A stretch of DNA of 64,000 nucleotides from CAZKBP01 sp964551015 (lineage in GTDB: Bacteria; Bacteroidota; Bacteroidia; Cytophagales; Microscillaceae). The first letter of the stretch is position 1. Every line of letters starts with the position of its first letter. The position numbers were made by a program, and so were the translations under genes. The notes under the pieces are model-generated. The model made no database searches. It saw only the letters and a program-made list of their open reading frames with translations, and was not told where the DNA came from. Below are positions 55,483-63,849 of the stretch, one piece after another. The stretch covers positions 58,982 to 122,981 of the forward strand of contig CAZKBP010000014.1 in assembly GCA_964551015.1 (NCBI GenBank), written 5' to 3'.

Positions 55483-56118
55483 ATGCCCAAAAAGACTTTT
55501 CATAAATTAAAAGACGAAAAAAGGGAACGCTTCATTCAGGTTGCCCTGGAAGAATTCGCGAATCATTACTATGAAAATGCCTCCATCTCGCGCATCGTAG
55601 AAAAGATGGGGATTGCCAAGGGCAGTTTCTACCAGTATTTTGAGGATAAAAAAGACTTGTATCTTTACCTGAATGAATATTGCAATCAGCAAAAGCAAAA
55701 AGCCATGGGCAATCTCTTTCAGCAAGAATTTGAAGATTTTACCAAGACCTATGCGCAAATGCACCAAGCTAGCTTGCAATTTGATCTGAAACATCCGCTT
55801 CTGAGTGCTTTCTTAGCCAATGTTGCCCAAGAACGCCACAACCAAGAACTAGGAAATTTGCAACAGATCATCCGCAAGCAATCTATGGCCTATTTCCAAA
55901 AACTTCTCACCAGAGCGCAAGCCCAAGGGAAACTTCGAGAAGATATTCCCCTAGATTTTCTGTCCTACCTCTTGGTACAGATTGGAAGCGGACTGAGAGA
56001 TTATCTATTATTACAATTTGGCCATCAAGCTTCTGATAAGGATTTAGAGCATTTGATGCAAAGTCTGCAAGTCTTTCTAAAAGAAGGGATGACTCCTCCT
56101 GCCGACCTAGAGCAATAA
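55483..56118 (+). CDS. TetR-family transcriptional regulator
   Basis: A 211-aa regulator with the TetR helix-turn-helix at residues about 15-62: FIQVALEEFANHYYENASIS, IVEKMGIAKGSFYQYFEDKK, DLYLYL. The C-terminal ligand domain is variable and gives no hint of ligand. It ends 1 bp from the stop of the convergent lipoprotein gene, so transcripts overlap. Target unknown; the GH3 gene at 57209 is a possible but unsupported candidate. Confidence 0.9.
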   Translation: MPKKTFHKLKDEKRERFIQVALEEFANHYYENASISRIVEKMGIAKGSFYQYFEDKKDLYLYLNEYCNQQKQKAMGNLFQQEFEDFTKTYAQMHQASLQFDLKHPLLSAFLANVAQERHNQELGNLQQIIRKQSMAYFQKLLTRAQAQGKLREDIPLDFLSYLLVQIGSGLRDYLLLQFGHQASDKDLEHLMQSLQVFLKEGMTPPADLEQ

Positions 56119-56129
56119 ATTAATTGCTC
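56110..56129. terminator. Inverted repeat across the two convergent stop codons
   Basis: GAGCAAT (56110-56116) and ATTGCTC (56123-56129) form a perfect 7-bp repeat with a 6-nt loop, containing both the TetR-gene and lipoprotein-gene ends. Too AT-rich and lacking T-runs to be a strong terminator; may stabilise mRNA ends. Confidence 0.3.
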
Positions 56130-56959
56130 AATAGCTTCACCTCGATATTTTCATTGATGATTTCGGAAAGTTTTTCTAAGGTGCCATCTTCAAGCATTTG
56201 ATCCATCTCGGCCAAGGGCGTTTCTTTTTCGCCTTTATAATTATTATAATCTTGGAAGACAATGCCTTCTACTTCTCTACGATTGATCGCCTCCCGAAAA
56301 CGAGTACCCCCTTCATTTACATCAAAGCTGTAAGCCAGGTAATCCATCGTATTTTTTTGTTGGTGAATCCAATAGAGGTAAACATCTTCGTGATCCTTGC
56401 CTCCTCCTTCTGGGCGGAAAGTAACCTCAATCTCGTGGTAAGGCTCTCCCTTGATGGTATCTTGGCCTAGATAACGCGCTTGTACCGCCGAGTCATTCAG
56501 CTTAAAAGGCAATAGCGTGAAATAAATCACAGAATTGATAGAATTACCGTAACGATCTTGCCATTCTTCAGTCAAACTTACTTCCTGACCGGCTACAGTG
56601 CGCGTAAATCCCTCATTAGAAAGCACATCGTGTACTTCTTGGCCGGTACTATCTTCAAAATGACGCTCGTAGCGATAAGTGCCTCCGTTTTGGTAAGCTA
56701 CATAGTGCCGTCCTCTGAAATCAAACTCGATCTCTGCGCTTTGATACCTTGCTCCCCCGTGTGTCTCGATGGCTTGGTCTATGCGTTTTTCAGCTTGATT
56801 GCGGGGTTTTGCCTCGGTAGAAGTAGCTACTAGATTAGAGGAATCTTCTATCACTTGTTCGGAACTCACATTGGAAGAATCTGAACTAGTGCAAGCCCAC
56901 AAACTGAGGCCAGCCCCTATCAGTATCATAGATTGCACGAATGTATTTATTTTTAGCAT
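56120..56959 (-). CDS. Lipoprotein (DUF6503-like)
   Basis: A 279-aa outer-envelope lipoprotein: signal peptide ending in LSLWAC (lipobox Cys about residue 23), a Ser-rich linker, and a beta-rich mature domain with ETHGGARYQSAEIEFDFRGR, YVAYQNGGTYRYER, FTLLPFKLNDSAVQARYLG and DYLAYSFDVNEGGTRFREAI. This pattern fits the DUF6503 family seen widely in Bacteroidota, thought to bind lipid or peptide but without known function. Transcribed alone. Confidence 0.8.
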   Translation of the reverse strand: MLKINTFVQSMILIGAGLSLWACTSSDSSNVSSEQVIEDSSNLVATSTEAKPRNQAEKRIDQAIETHGGARYQSAEIEFDFRGRHYVAYQNGGTYRYERHFEDSTGQEVHDVLSNEGFTRTVAGQEVSLTEEWQDRYGNSINSVIYFTLLPFKLNDSAVQARYLGQDTIKGEPYHEIEVTFRPEGGGKDHEDVYLYWIHQQKNTMDYLAYSFDVNEGGTRFREAINRREVEGIVFQDYNNYKGEKETPLAEMDQMLEDGTLEKLSEIINENIEVKLLSN

Positions 56960-57109
56960 AAGAAAAATGGATTAAATTTTTACAAAAAAGTCCTTCTCCC
57001 AGCAATAAATTCCAGCGTAATTTAACTTTAAGATTTTTTTAACAAAGAAAAGCCAAATCCTTCGTCCCTGCGAAACTAGGAAATATAGCAAAGAGCAGAA
57101 ATAAATCTG

Positions 57110-57140
57110 AGATAATTTATACTTTTATTGATAATTATCT
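57110..57140. promoter_or_regulatory. Inverted repeat upstream of the GH3 gene
   Basis: AGATAATT (57110-57117) and AATTATCT (57133-57140) are exact reverse complements, separated by 15 bp, about 69 bp before the GH3 start. It may be an operator for a dimeric regulator. AT-rich sequence makes chance occurrence possible. Confidence 0.3.
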
Positions 57141-57208
57141 TAAAATTGAAAATAAAGCCATTTGCATCCATAAAACCTATCTTTCGAGAACCCAAACCCT
57201 AAATTTGT

Positions 57209-59467
57209 ATGAAATACTTTCGATATAGTGGCCTACTTTGCTTGCTTATCCTTATCCTAAATTCCACTTATCTAATGGCACAAGAAGAAAATATGGAACA
57301 ACAAGTTGAAGCATTGCTTCAAAAAATGACCCTCGACGAAAAGGTCGGTCAAATGAACCAATACAATGGCTTCTGGGAAATCACAGGCCCTGCCCCCGCC
57401 GAAGGAGACGCCAAGGCAAAATATGAGCACCTCAAAAAAGGGTGGGTCGGCTCAGTACTAAACGTGAGAGGAGTAGAAAATGTAAAAGCCATGCAAAAAA
57501 TCGTGGTGGAAGAGTCCAGACTGGGTATTCCGCTGCTCTTTGGCTACGATATTATCCACGGACACAAAACACTCTCACCCATTCCTCTGGCCGAAGCGGC
57601 TAGCTGGGATTTGGAAGCCATTGAAAAATCGGCTCGAGTCGCTGCCATCGAAGCCTCGGCCTTGGGGGTAAATTGGACTTTTGCTCCCATGGTAGATATT
57701 GCCCGCGATGCTCGTTGGGGGCGTGTCATGGAAGGGGCAGGCGAAGACCCTTATCTAGGAAGTAAAATTGCCATTGCCCGCGTCCAAGGGTTTCAAGGGC
57801 AAGACCTCTCCGAACCCAATACCATCGCCGCCTGTGCCAAGCACTTGGCTGGTTATGGCTTTGCCGAAGCCGGACGAGATTACAACACCGTAGACGTAGG
57901 AACCGCCACTCTCTACAATGTGATTCTACCGCCTTTTAAAGCCGCCATCGATGCAGGGGTACAAACGGTGATGAATGCCTTCAATATTCTCAATGGCGTA
58001 CCCGCTACGGCCAATCATTTTCTGCTAAGAGATATTCTCAAGGGAAGCTGGGGCTTTGAGGGCTTTGTTATCTCGGACTGGGGCTCAGGCGCGGAGATGA
58101 TGGCGCACGGCTTCGCTCGTGATCTGGCACAAGTAGCCGAACTATCGGCCAAGGCGGGTTCGGATATGGACATGGAATCTTATGCCTATGTCAAACATTT
58201 GAAATCACTGGTAGAAGATGGGCAAGTAGAAATGGACGTAGTAGACGATGCCGTGCGTCGTATTCTTCGGGTAAAATTCAAATTAGGTTTATTTGATGAT
58301 CCTTATCGTTATTGTGATCCGGAAAGAGAAGAAAAACTCATTTACCATCCCGACCATCAGGCTGCTGCTTTGGACATGGCCAAGAAATCCATTGTACTCT
58401 TAAAAAATGAAAATCAACTGCTGCCACTTTCTCCTGAGCAAAATAAAATCGCCGTGATTGGAGCCTTAGCCAATGACAAAAATAGTCCCTTGGGAAGCTG
58501 GCGCATTGGCTCTGACGATAGCACCGCCATTTCCGTACTTGAAGGTTTGCAAGCCGTGAACGCTCAAAACGTGCGCTATGCCAAAGGGGCGAACGTAGCG
58601 ATGGCGGAGACTTCTTTTACTGAAGAAGTCAAAATTAATGAAACCGATCAAAGCGGTTTTAAAGAAGCAATTGAGTTGGCTTCTAACTCTGAGGTTGTCA
58701 TCATGGTCTTGGGTGAACACGGCTTCCAAAGTGGAGAAGGCCGCAGCCGTACCGAAATTGGCCTACCCGGAGTGCAACAAGCTTTACTGGAGGCTGTCTA
58801 CGCAGTCAATCAAAATATAATTTTAGTACTGATGAACGGAAGACCCTTGGCTTTGCCTTGGGCTGCTGAGAATATTCCCGCCATTGTAGAAGCTTGGCAA
58901 CTCGGCACCCAAACGGGTAATGCTGTCGCGGAAGTGATTTATGGAAAATACAATCCTAGTGGGAAATTGCCCATGAGTTTCCCTCGCCACGTGGGGCAAG
59001 TACCAATCTATTACAATCATTTTAGTACGGGTAGACCCGGGCCGAAGCCCGATGTGTTTTGGTCGCATTATATAGATCAAAGCAATGCTCCCTTGTATCC
59101 CTTTGGCTTTGGTTTGAGCTATACCACCTTCGAGTACAGTGATCTTCAGGTTGATGACAGCAATCCGGAAGCCATTCGAGTAAAAGCGACCGTGAAAAAT
59201 ACGGGTTCCGTGGCTGGTGAAGAGGTGGCGCAGTTGTACATTCACGATCGAGTGGCCAGCATTGTCCGACCTGTCAAAGAACTCAAGGGTTTCCAAAAAT
59301 TCCGCCTTGAGCCCAATGCTTCTAAAACTGTGGAGTTTACCCTTACTTCCGAAGAACTAGGCTTCTACGATACAAAAGGAGAGTATTTGGTAGAACCGGG
59401 CGAGTTTGATGTGATGGTAGGCACTAACTCTCAGGACGTATTGGAGAGCTCTTTTGAGCTCAAATAA
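57209..59467 (+). CDS. bglX: Periplasmic beta-glucosidase (GH3, BglX-like)
   Basis: Predicted exported glycoside hydrolase releasing terminal beta-D-glucosyl units from oligosaccharides. The 752-aa protein starts with a signal peptide (LLCLLILILNSTYLMAQ), then the GH3 N-terminal barrel with GYDIIHGHKTLSPIPLAEAA, WTFAPMVDIARDARWGRVME, CAKHLAGYGFAEAGRDYN and the nucleophile D290 in FVISDWGSG; the alpha/beta sandwich domain with the acid/base region (LGEHGFQSGEGRSRTEIGLP) and a C-terminal fibronectin-III-like domain (VKNTGSVAGEEVAQLYI). All match BglX. No dockerin is attached. Transcribed alone. Confidence 0.95.
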   Translation: MKYFRYSGLLCLLILILNSTYLMAQEENMEQQVEALLQKMTLDEKVGQMNQYNGFWEITGPAPAEGDAKAKYEHLKKGWVGSVLNVRGVENVKAMQKIVVEESRLGIPLLFGYDIIHGHKTLSPIPLAEAASWDLEAIEKSARVAAIEASALGVNWTFAPMVDIARDARWGRVMEGAGEDPYLGSKIAIARVQGFQGQDLSEPNTIAACAKHLAGYGFAEAGRDYNTVDVGTATLYNVILPPFKAAIDAGVQTVMNAFNILNGVPATANHFLLRDILKGSWGFEGFVISDWGSGAEMMAHGFARDLAQVAELSAKAGSDMDMESYAYVKHLKSLVEDGQVEMDVVDDAVRRILRVKFKLGLFDDPYRYCDPEREEKLIYHPDHQAAALDMAKKSIVLLKNENQLLPLSPEQNKIAVIGALANDKNSPLGSWRIGSDDSTAISVLEGLQAVNAQNVRYAKGANVAMAETSFTEEVKINETDQSGFKEAIELASNSEVVIMVLGEHGFQSGEGRSRTEIGLPGVQQALLEAVYAVNQNIILVLMNGRPLALPWAAENIPAIVEAWQLGTQTGNAVAEVIYGKYNPSGKLPMSFPRHVGQVPIYYNHFSTGRPGPKPDVFWSHYIDQSNAPLYPFGFGLSYTTFEYSDLQVDDSNPEAIRVKATVKNTGSVAGEEVAQLYIHDRVASIVRPVKELKGFQKFRLEPNASKTVEFTLTSEELGFYDTKGEYLVEPGEFDVMVGTNSQDVLESSFELK

Positions 59468-59486
59468 TACGAATCCTTTTGCTCTG

Positions 59487-59590
59487 TACATCTGAATAGC
59501 TTATCCAAACACAGAGACACAGAGGGGTTTTGGGGTATTCCAGCGGGAAATCCACTCTCATTTAAGTTCATTACAGAGAGGGACTGGTAT
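59487..59590 (-). repeat. Dispersed intergenic repeat, copy 2
   Basis: Reverse-complement relative of 48718-48854, sharing the CCCCTCTGTGTCTCTGTG core, the AATAGCTTATCC end and the ATACCAGTCC end. The middle part is unrelated, and the 7-bp tandem units of copy 1 are missing. It lies 19 bp after the GH3 stop codon. Confidence 0.7.
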
Positions 59591-59619
59591 AAAACTCAAA
59601 CCGTTTCTAAATAAAAAAC

Positions 59620-59656
59620 AAACCCTGCTCCATCTTCAAGATGAGGCAGGGTTTTT
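59620..59656. terminator. Intrinsic terminator between GH3 and PorE-like genes
   Basis: AAACCCTGC (59620-59628) pairs with GCAGGGTTT (59646-59654), closing over an inner ATCTT/AAGAT hairpin, with T-run TTTTTAA following and A-run preceding. Serves both convergent genes. Confidence 0.85.
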
Positions 59657-59681
59657 AATTTTTAGAAAAATCTTTCAGAGT

Positions 59682-61733
59682 TTATTCCTTTTTAGGACGA
59701 ATGCCGATGACACGCATTTCAGTACGACGGTTGCGTACTTCGGCTTCTTGGGTATCTACTCTCAAATATTTTTCTCCATAACCTCTGGCCTTCAAGCGAT
59801 CTGAGTCAATTCCTTTTTCCACCAAGTAATTCACCGTAGATTCTGCTCTTCTTTGGGACAAGTTTAGGTTTTTGGCATCCGTACCCACGGCATCCGTGTG
59901 GGAGCTTAGTTCCACTTCAAGTCGAGGGTTGTCTTTCAAAAATACCACGAAACTATCCAGTACGGCGGCCGCCTCCGCTTTAATCTCAGCTTTGTCAAAA
60001 TCGAAGAAAATATCTAATCTTTTTGTAATCAGGGTATCGCTCGGATCGTACTCTTCGTCTTGGATAATAATTTTCTCCAAAACCAAATCTACCTCGTAAG
60101 TAGTATCAATCACCACCCGAGGGTCGTCTTTTACGGCGGCCTGAGTTACTAATTGCCCCGCGAGGGTGTAGGGAAGTTCTTCTTTGTAGTACTCATCACC
60201 TGCGTCTCCTACGAGTACATAATCTATGCTGGTACTGAGTGGAACGGCCTTGGTTTTACCTTGGTCGTTGGTGAAAAGGTCTTCATCTTGCTTGTTGTGC
60301 TCAGCAATACTGCCTTCAAAGATTTCTACTTCTGCTTTGGCAAGCGGATACTCTCCTAGCTGAGGTTGCGAAGGGTCTTTGCCCAACACATTCACCACAA
60401 GGAAGTAATTGATGGTCTTGCGGTCGGGCGTTACGTCCCTGAATTTATAAATATCGTCATTGCCTTTTCCTCCTTCTCGGTTGGAGCTAAAATAACCCGT
60501 GGAATCCGTGTCAAAGACGAGGGCAAAGTCATCGCCCTTGGAGTTCATTGGTACGCCTAAATTCTTGATGGTCGTTTTTCCATCTCTGCGTTCGGCCACG
60601 AAAAGGTCTAGCGAACCAATGCCAGGGTGGCCGTCGGAGGCAAAAAACAAGCGACCGTCGTTGGTTACATAAGGGAACATCTCGTTGCCCGGGGTGTTCA
60701 CGGCGGCTCCTGCGTTTCGTACATTATAAAGACGTCCTCCCGTTCCGACCTCGGCACGCCAGATGTCCAAGCCACCTTGGCCCCCGGGGCGATTAGAAGC
60801 AAAGTACATTCGGCGACCATCGGGCGTAATAGTGGGCGTAGAAGACCAATACTCGCCTCGGCTGCCTTTCATTTCGTCCAAACCAGAGATTTCATAGAGG
60901 TTTTCACTGACATTGACCGGATAAGGAATGATTTCAGCTTCTGACCAACCATCTTCGGTTTTGCGGGAGATATAGAGTTGTACTTCGTCGGTGTCGCCCT
61001 TTTCGCCAGTACCACTACGGGCAAAGATCACGAAGCTGCCGTCGTGGGCAAAGGCGGGAGTTCCCTCATTCACGTCTGACATGGTTAGATTAGGTTCGAA
61101 GAGACGAGCGTCTCCTCGGCAGTCTTCTTTGTCTGTAAAGTCAAAGGCATAGATACCAGAGAAAGCACCTCCCGTACCGAGATAGGTGCCGCTTTTGCGC
61201 GTGGAGGTAAAAAGCAATTGCCCATTGTAAAGCACGGGTGCAAACTCAGCCTCTTCGGTGTTGAGTCCAGAGCAGGCTTCTACTTCGTAATAAGTTTTGG
61301 TTTCTAATATCTTTTTGATCTTCTCGAAGCTTTCTAATTCATCTTTGGCGCGGCGAATATGGTCGGTGCTCCCTCCGCTTTGGGCGTAGAGTTCAAGACG
61401 TTTTTTGGCCTCTTCGTATTGGCCATTGGCCTTGAGGGCGAGGGCATAATAGAAGCGCACATCGTCGTCGCTGGAGCCAGCATCCAAGGCCGCTTTGTAA
61501 AAAGGCTCGGCTTCTTGGAGGCGGTTGGATTTGCGGTAAGCCTCGGCGATGTAGGTATTGATTTCGGCCTTGTTCCCTCCTTTTTTCTGGGCTTCCTCGA
61601 AATATTTGATAGACTTACTGTATTCGGCCAGATCAAAGCTTTTCTTACCTTTTTTGAAAGGGGTGGAACAGCTCAAAAAACAGCCGCAAAAGCATAAAAA
61701 TACGGCTGCTTGTATCAGTCTTAGGCTGTGCAT
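59682..61733 (-). CDS. PorE-like OmpA-family lipoprotein (TPR + PD40 + OmpA)
   Basis: A 683-aa protein with the domain order of the T9SS component PorE: lipoprotein signal (VFLCFCGCFLSC, lipobox Cys near residue 22), TPR repeats (about 27-140; DLAEYSKSIKYFEEAQKKGG), PD40/WD40-like propeller with several blades of the form TPDGRRMYFASNRPGGQGGL and TNDGRLFFASDGHPG, a small carboxypeptidase-regulatory domain, and a C-terminal OmpA peptidoglycan-binding domain (LSSHTDAVGTDAKN, LSQRRAESTVNYL). ATG 61733 is chosen because it directly gives the lipoprotein signal. In PorE this anchors the secretion complex to peptidoglycan; since several paralogues exist in Bacteroidota, the exact role is inferred. 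Confidence 0.85.
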   Translation of the reverse strand: MHSLRLIQAAVFLCFCGCFLSCSTPFKKGKKSFDLAEYSKSIKYFEEAQKKGGNKAEINTYIAEAYRKSNRLQEAEPFYKAALDAGSSDDDVRFYYALALKANGQYEEAKKRLELYAQSGGSTDHIRRAKDELESFEKIKKILETKTYYEVEACSGLNTEEAEFAPVLYNGQLLFTSTRKSGTYLGTGGAFSGIYAFDFTDKEDCRGDARLFEPNLTMSDVNEGTPAFAHDGSFVIFARSGTGEKGDTDEVQLYISRKTEDGWSEAEIIPYPVNVSENLYEISGLDEMKGSRGEYWSSTPTITPDGRRMYFASNRPGGQGGLDIWRAEVGTGGRLYNVRNAGAAVNTPGNEMFPYVTNDGRLFFASDGHPGIGSLDLFVAERRDGKTTIKNLGVPMNSKGDDFALVFDTDSTGYFSSNREGGKGNDDIYKFRDVTPDRKTINYFLVVNVLGKDPSQPQLGEYPLAKAEVEIFEGSIAEHNKQDEDLFTNDQGKTKAVPLSTSIDYVLVGDAGDEYYKEELPYTLAGQLVTQAAVKDDPRVVIDTTYEVDLVLEKIIIQDEEYDPSDTLITKRLDIFFDFDKAEIKAEAAAVLDSFVVFLKDNPRLEVELSSHTDAVGTDAKNLNLSQRRAESTVNYLVEKGIDSDRLKARGYGEKYLRVDTQEAEVRNRRTEMRVIGIRPKKE

Positions 61734-61851
61734 GGGTTTCGCGTTTTTGGTTTTTAATAAATCTATTGAATCAGAGAGACGAAGCAAGGCGGACGGATTG
61801 AGACCCAAGCTTGGCTGATTTCGTCTGTTCTGTTCACAACTTCCTATAAAA

Positions 61852-62865
61852 TTAAGCAAAATATTTGATTCTTATAATCTCCTTATCGGTTAAAGTTCTC
61901 CATTTTCCTCGAGATAAGTCCTTCTTCGTCAGGCCCGCGTACATGGTACGATCTAGCTTGATGACTTCATAGCCCAGATGCTCGAAGATTCGTCGTATAA
62001 TACGATTACGACCCAAGTGCAACTCTACCCCGATAGAAGTTTTTTCGGGATTGAGAATGGCTACTTTGTCCAGCAGAGCAATCCCGTCTGATAACAGTAC
62101 GCCTTCTACGAGCTTTTGGTAGTCCTCTTCCTGGATAGGTTTGTTTAAATCTACCTGATAAATTTTGCTGACCTCGTAAGAGGGATGAGAAAGTTTTTGG
62201 GCAAGCTCTCCGTCGTTGGTAAAGAGCAGAAGCCCGGTGGTGTCACGGTCTAAACGCCCCACGGGGTAAATGCGTTCCTCACAAGCATTTCGTACGAGGT
62301 CCATCACGATCTTTCGTTCCTGAGGGTCGTCGGTGGTGGTAATATAATCTTTGGGTTTATTGAGCAGAATGTAAACGGGTTTTTCCTGTCGCAATTCGGC
62401 CTTGCCGTATTTGACCGAGTCGGAGGCCTTGATTTTATAACCTAGCTCGGTGATGACTTTGCCATTGACCGTGATTTTGCCCGCGGAGATTAGCTCGTCG
62501 GCTTCTCGGCGCGAACAGATGCCTGCGTCGGCGATGTATTTATTGAGGCGAATCAGTGTGTCTTTTTGGGAACGCTCCTCTTTGACCTTGGCTCGTGGGT
62601 TTTGGCGACGGGTTTGGTTGTTTTGGCGAGGATTTTTGTTGGCCTCGTTGGTTTTTTTCCGGCGGTTATTGCGGTTTTTCGGGGTGTTTTGGCTAAAAGA
62701 TTTTTGCTTGGTATCCGTTTGGTCTTTCTTTTTTCTCCTGGGTTTTCCTTTTTGCTCCGAATTGGGCTTATTCTGGCTAGAAGCTGGGCGATTGCGAGGA
62801 TGGGTATTGCGCTTCCTTTTAGAGTTTTTTTTGTCGGAGTTGGAATTAGATGGTTTTTGGCTCAT
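61852..62865 (-). CDS. RsuA/RluB-family pseudouridine synthase with long basic N-terminal extension
   Basis: Predicted rRNA pseudouridine synthase, 337 aa. The N-terminal ~105 residues are a disordered Lys/Arg/Asn/Gln-rich tract (KNSKRKRNTHPRNRPASS). Then an S4 domain (RLNKYIADAGICSRREADEL, GKITVNGKVI) and the catalytic domain with the invariant Asp in YPVGRLDRDTTGLLLFTNDG, and IRRIFEHLGYEVIKLDR. Closest to RluB (23S U2605) or RsuA; the substrate is not certain. ATG 62865 fits; upstream codons to 62970 encode a hydrophobic stretch unlike the family. Extended basic N-termini are common on this enzyme in Bacteroidota and probably bind RNA. Confidence 0.9.
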   Translation of the reverse strand: MSQKPSNSNSDKKNSKRKRNTHPRNRPASSQNKPNSEQKGKPRRKKKDQTDTKQKSFSQNTPKNRNNRRKKTNEANKNPRQNNQTRRQNPRAKVKEERSQKDTLIRLNKYIADAGICSRREADELISAGKITVNGKVITELGYKIKASDSVKYGKAELRQEKPVYILLNKPKDYITTTDDPQERKIVMDLVRNACEERIYPVGRLDRDTTGLLLFTNDGELAQKLSHPSYEVSKIYQVDLNKPIQEEDYQKLVEGVLLSDGIALLDKVAILNPEKTSIGVELHLGRNRIIRRIFEHLGYEVIKLDRTMYAGLTKKDLSRGKWRTLTDKEIIRIKYFA

Positions 62866-63239
62866 TGGATTAATGAATATGATTTGGATGATAAAAAAAA
62901 GACAGTAAACTCTGAATTGGTTTCTGACTTTCCTAATAGATATAAAATCTTTTTTGAAATGATGCTGCAAAAATACAAAAAAATGCCTCGTTTTTGAGGC
63001 AGGACCTGAGAATTATACCTGCTCGGGTTTCTTTTAGAGGCAAAGCTTACATCTCAATTTGAAACCGAGAGTTGTTTTTGAGATACTAATTCCCTTTTTG
63101 GGATAAGATTTCATATTAGTATTTTGTAAATGCTTGATTATCAGTCTTAATTTTCGATGGCACAGCTTTGGCCTATAAGACAGTAAACAATGACACCCAA
63201 GATTAGAAAAAAAGACACCAAAAATTAACTCAACGCATC
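62866..63239. other. Intergenic region between the RluB-type gene and the 53-aa ORF
   Basis: This gap contains a small hairpin GCCTC/GAGGC (62985-63000) and a second imperfect hairpin ACCTGAG/CTCGGGT followed by TTTCTTTT (63004-63036) that looks like a plus-strand terminator with no plus-strand gene before it. It presumably carries divergent promoters for both neighbours. No other gene is seen. Confidence 0.4.
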
Positions 63240-63401
63240 ATGAAAAAGACACCCAAAACCGACCTTAAAATCAGCGAAATTAGAGAGCAGTTTCAAAAAC
63301 TAGAAGACATCTCCAAGGAGTTTTCCTCTAAGATCGGAAAGCTCAAAAAAGATCAAGATGAATTCCAGAAATACATGAGACACAGAAATCTAGTACACTA
63401 A
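63240..63401 (+). CDS. Small coiled-coil protein, 53 aa
   Basis: ATG 63240 to TAA 63399-63401 encodes a highly charged helical peptide: KTDLKISEIREQFQKLEDIS with continuing EFSSKIGKLKKDQDEF, heptad-like spacing of Ile/Leu/Phe, and a basic end RHRNLVH. Likely cytoplasmic. It is alone between divergent and terminator signals; a strong intrinsic terminator follows 145 bp downstream. No family is recognised, but the composition and heptads support a real gene. Confidence 0.5.
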   Translation: MKKTPKTDLKISEIREQFQKLEDISKEFSSKIGKLKKDQDEFQKYMRHRNLVH

Positions 63402-63474
63402 GCGTAATTTTCGGTTTTCAGTAAAAGATATACTCGAAAACTCTAGCGTGGCATCATAAAAATACACAAACTTT

Positions 63475-63505
63475 TTCGGGAACTTAGCTCAACGCCCGAA
63501 GTTCC
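63475..63505 (+). promoter_or_regulatory. Overlapping alternative hairpins before the terminator
   Basis: TTCGGG (63475-63480) can pair with CCCGAA (63495-63500), or GGAACTT (63479-63485) with AAGTTCC (63499-63505); the two cannot form together because both arms overlap. Located between the 53-aa ORF and a strong terminator. It may be part of a structured 3' UTR or a small RNA; speculative. Confidence 0.3.
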
Positions 63506-63545
63506 GATTACACAACACACACTATTAATTATTTCCTCAAAGGTG

Positions 63546-63584
63546 CAGGAATCCTTTCTCAGCGAAGGGGTTCCTGTTTTTTTT
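63546..63584 (+). terminator. Strong intrinsic terminator
   Basis: CAGGAATCCTTTC pairs with GAAGGGGTTCCTG (two G-T wobbles) around a short loop, followed by eight Ts. It is the best plus-strand terminator in the last kilobase and ends a transcript that includes the 53-aa ORF or a separate small RNA. Confidence 0.85.
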
Positions 63585-63712
63585 GGTCAATGAACGGTCA
63601 GTTAGTAGGGTTCTCCCCCTTCCCAGCTAGCCTGAGCCACCTCTGTAGCTCGGTTACCCTATCTCCAAGCTCCATTGCCCCTCTTCTAAGACCAACTGAC
63701 CCACCCCAAAAG

Positions 63713-63849
63713 CTCGGCTGGCCTATCTCCGAACTCGGACGGCCTATCTCTGAACTCGGACGGCCTATCTCAGAACTCGGCTGGCCTATCTCTGAACTCG
63801 GACGGCCTATCTCCAAGCTCGGCTGGCCTATCTCCGAACTCGGACGACG
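63713..63849. repeat. Tandem array of six-plus 21-bp units
   Basis: Six full units at 63713, 63734, 63755, 63776, 63797 and 63818, each of the form CTCGGACGGCCTATCTCCGA plus one base, with a partial seventh at 63839. The units alternate between CGGCT and CGGAC variants. There is no spacer, so it is not a CRISPR. Because 21 is a multiple of three, the long frames open across it on both strands are a by-product and not evidence of a gene. Confidence 0.9.

Noticed and set aside
61734..61859. Upstream extension of the PorE-like ORF overlapping the pseudouridine synthase gene
   Set aside because: It would place 42 residues before a clear lipoprotein signal peptide; the start at 61733 is the sensible one.
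63713..63849. Possible CRISPR array
   Set aside because: Units are directly adjacent with no unique spacers, and no cas genes are in the window.
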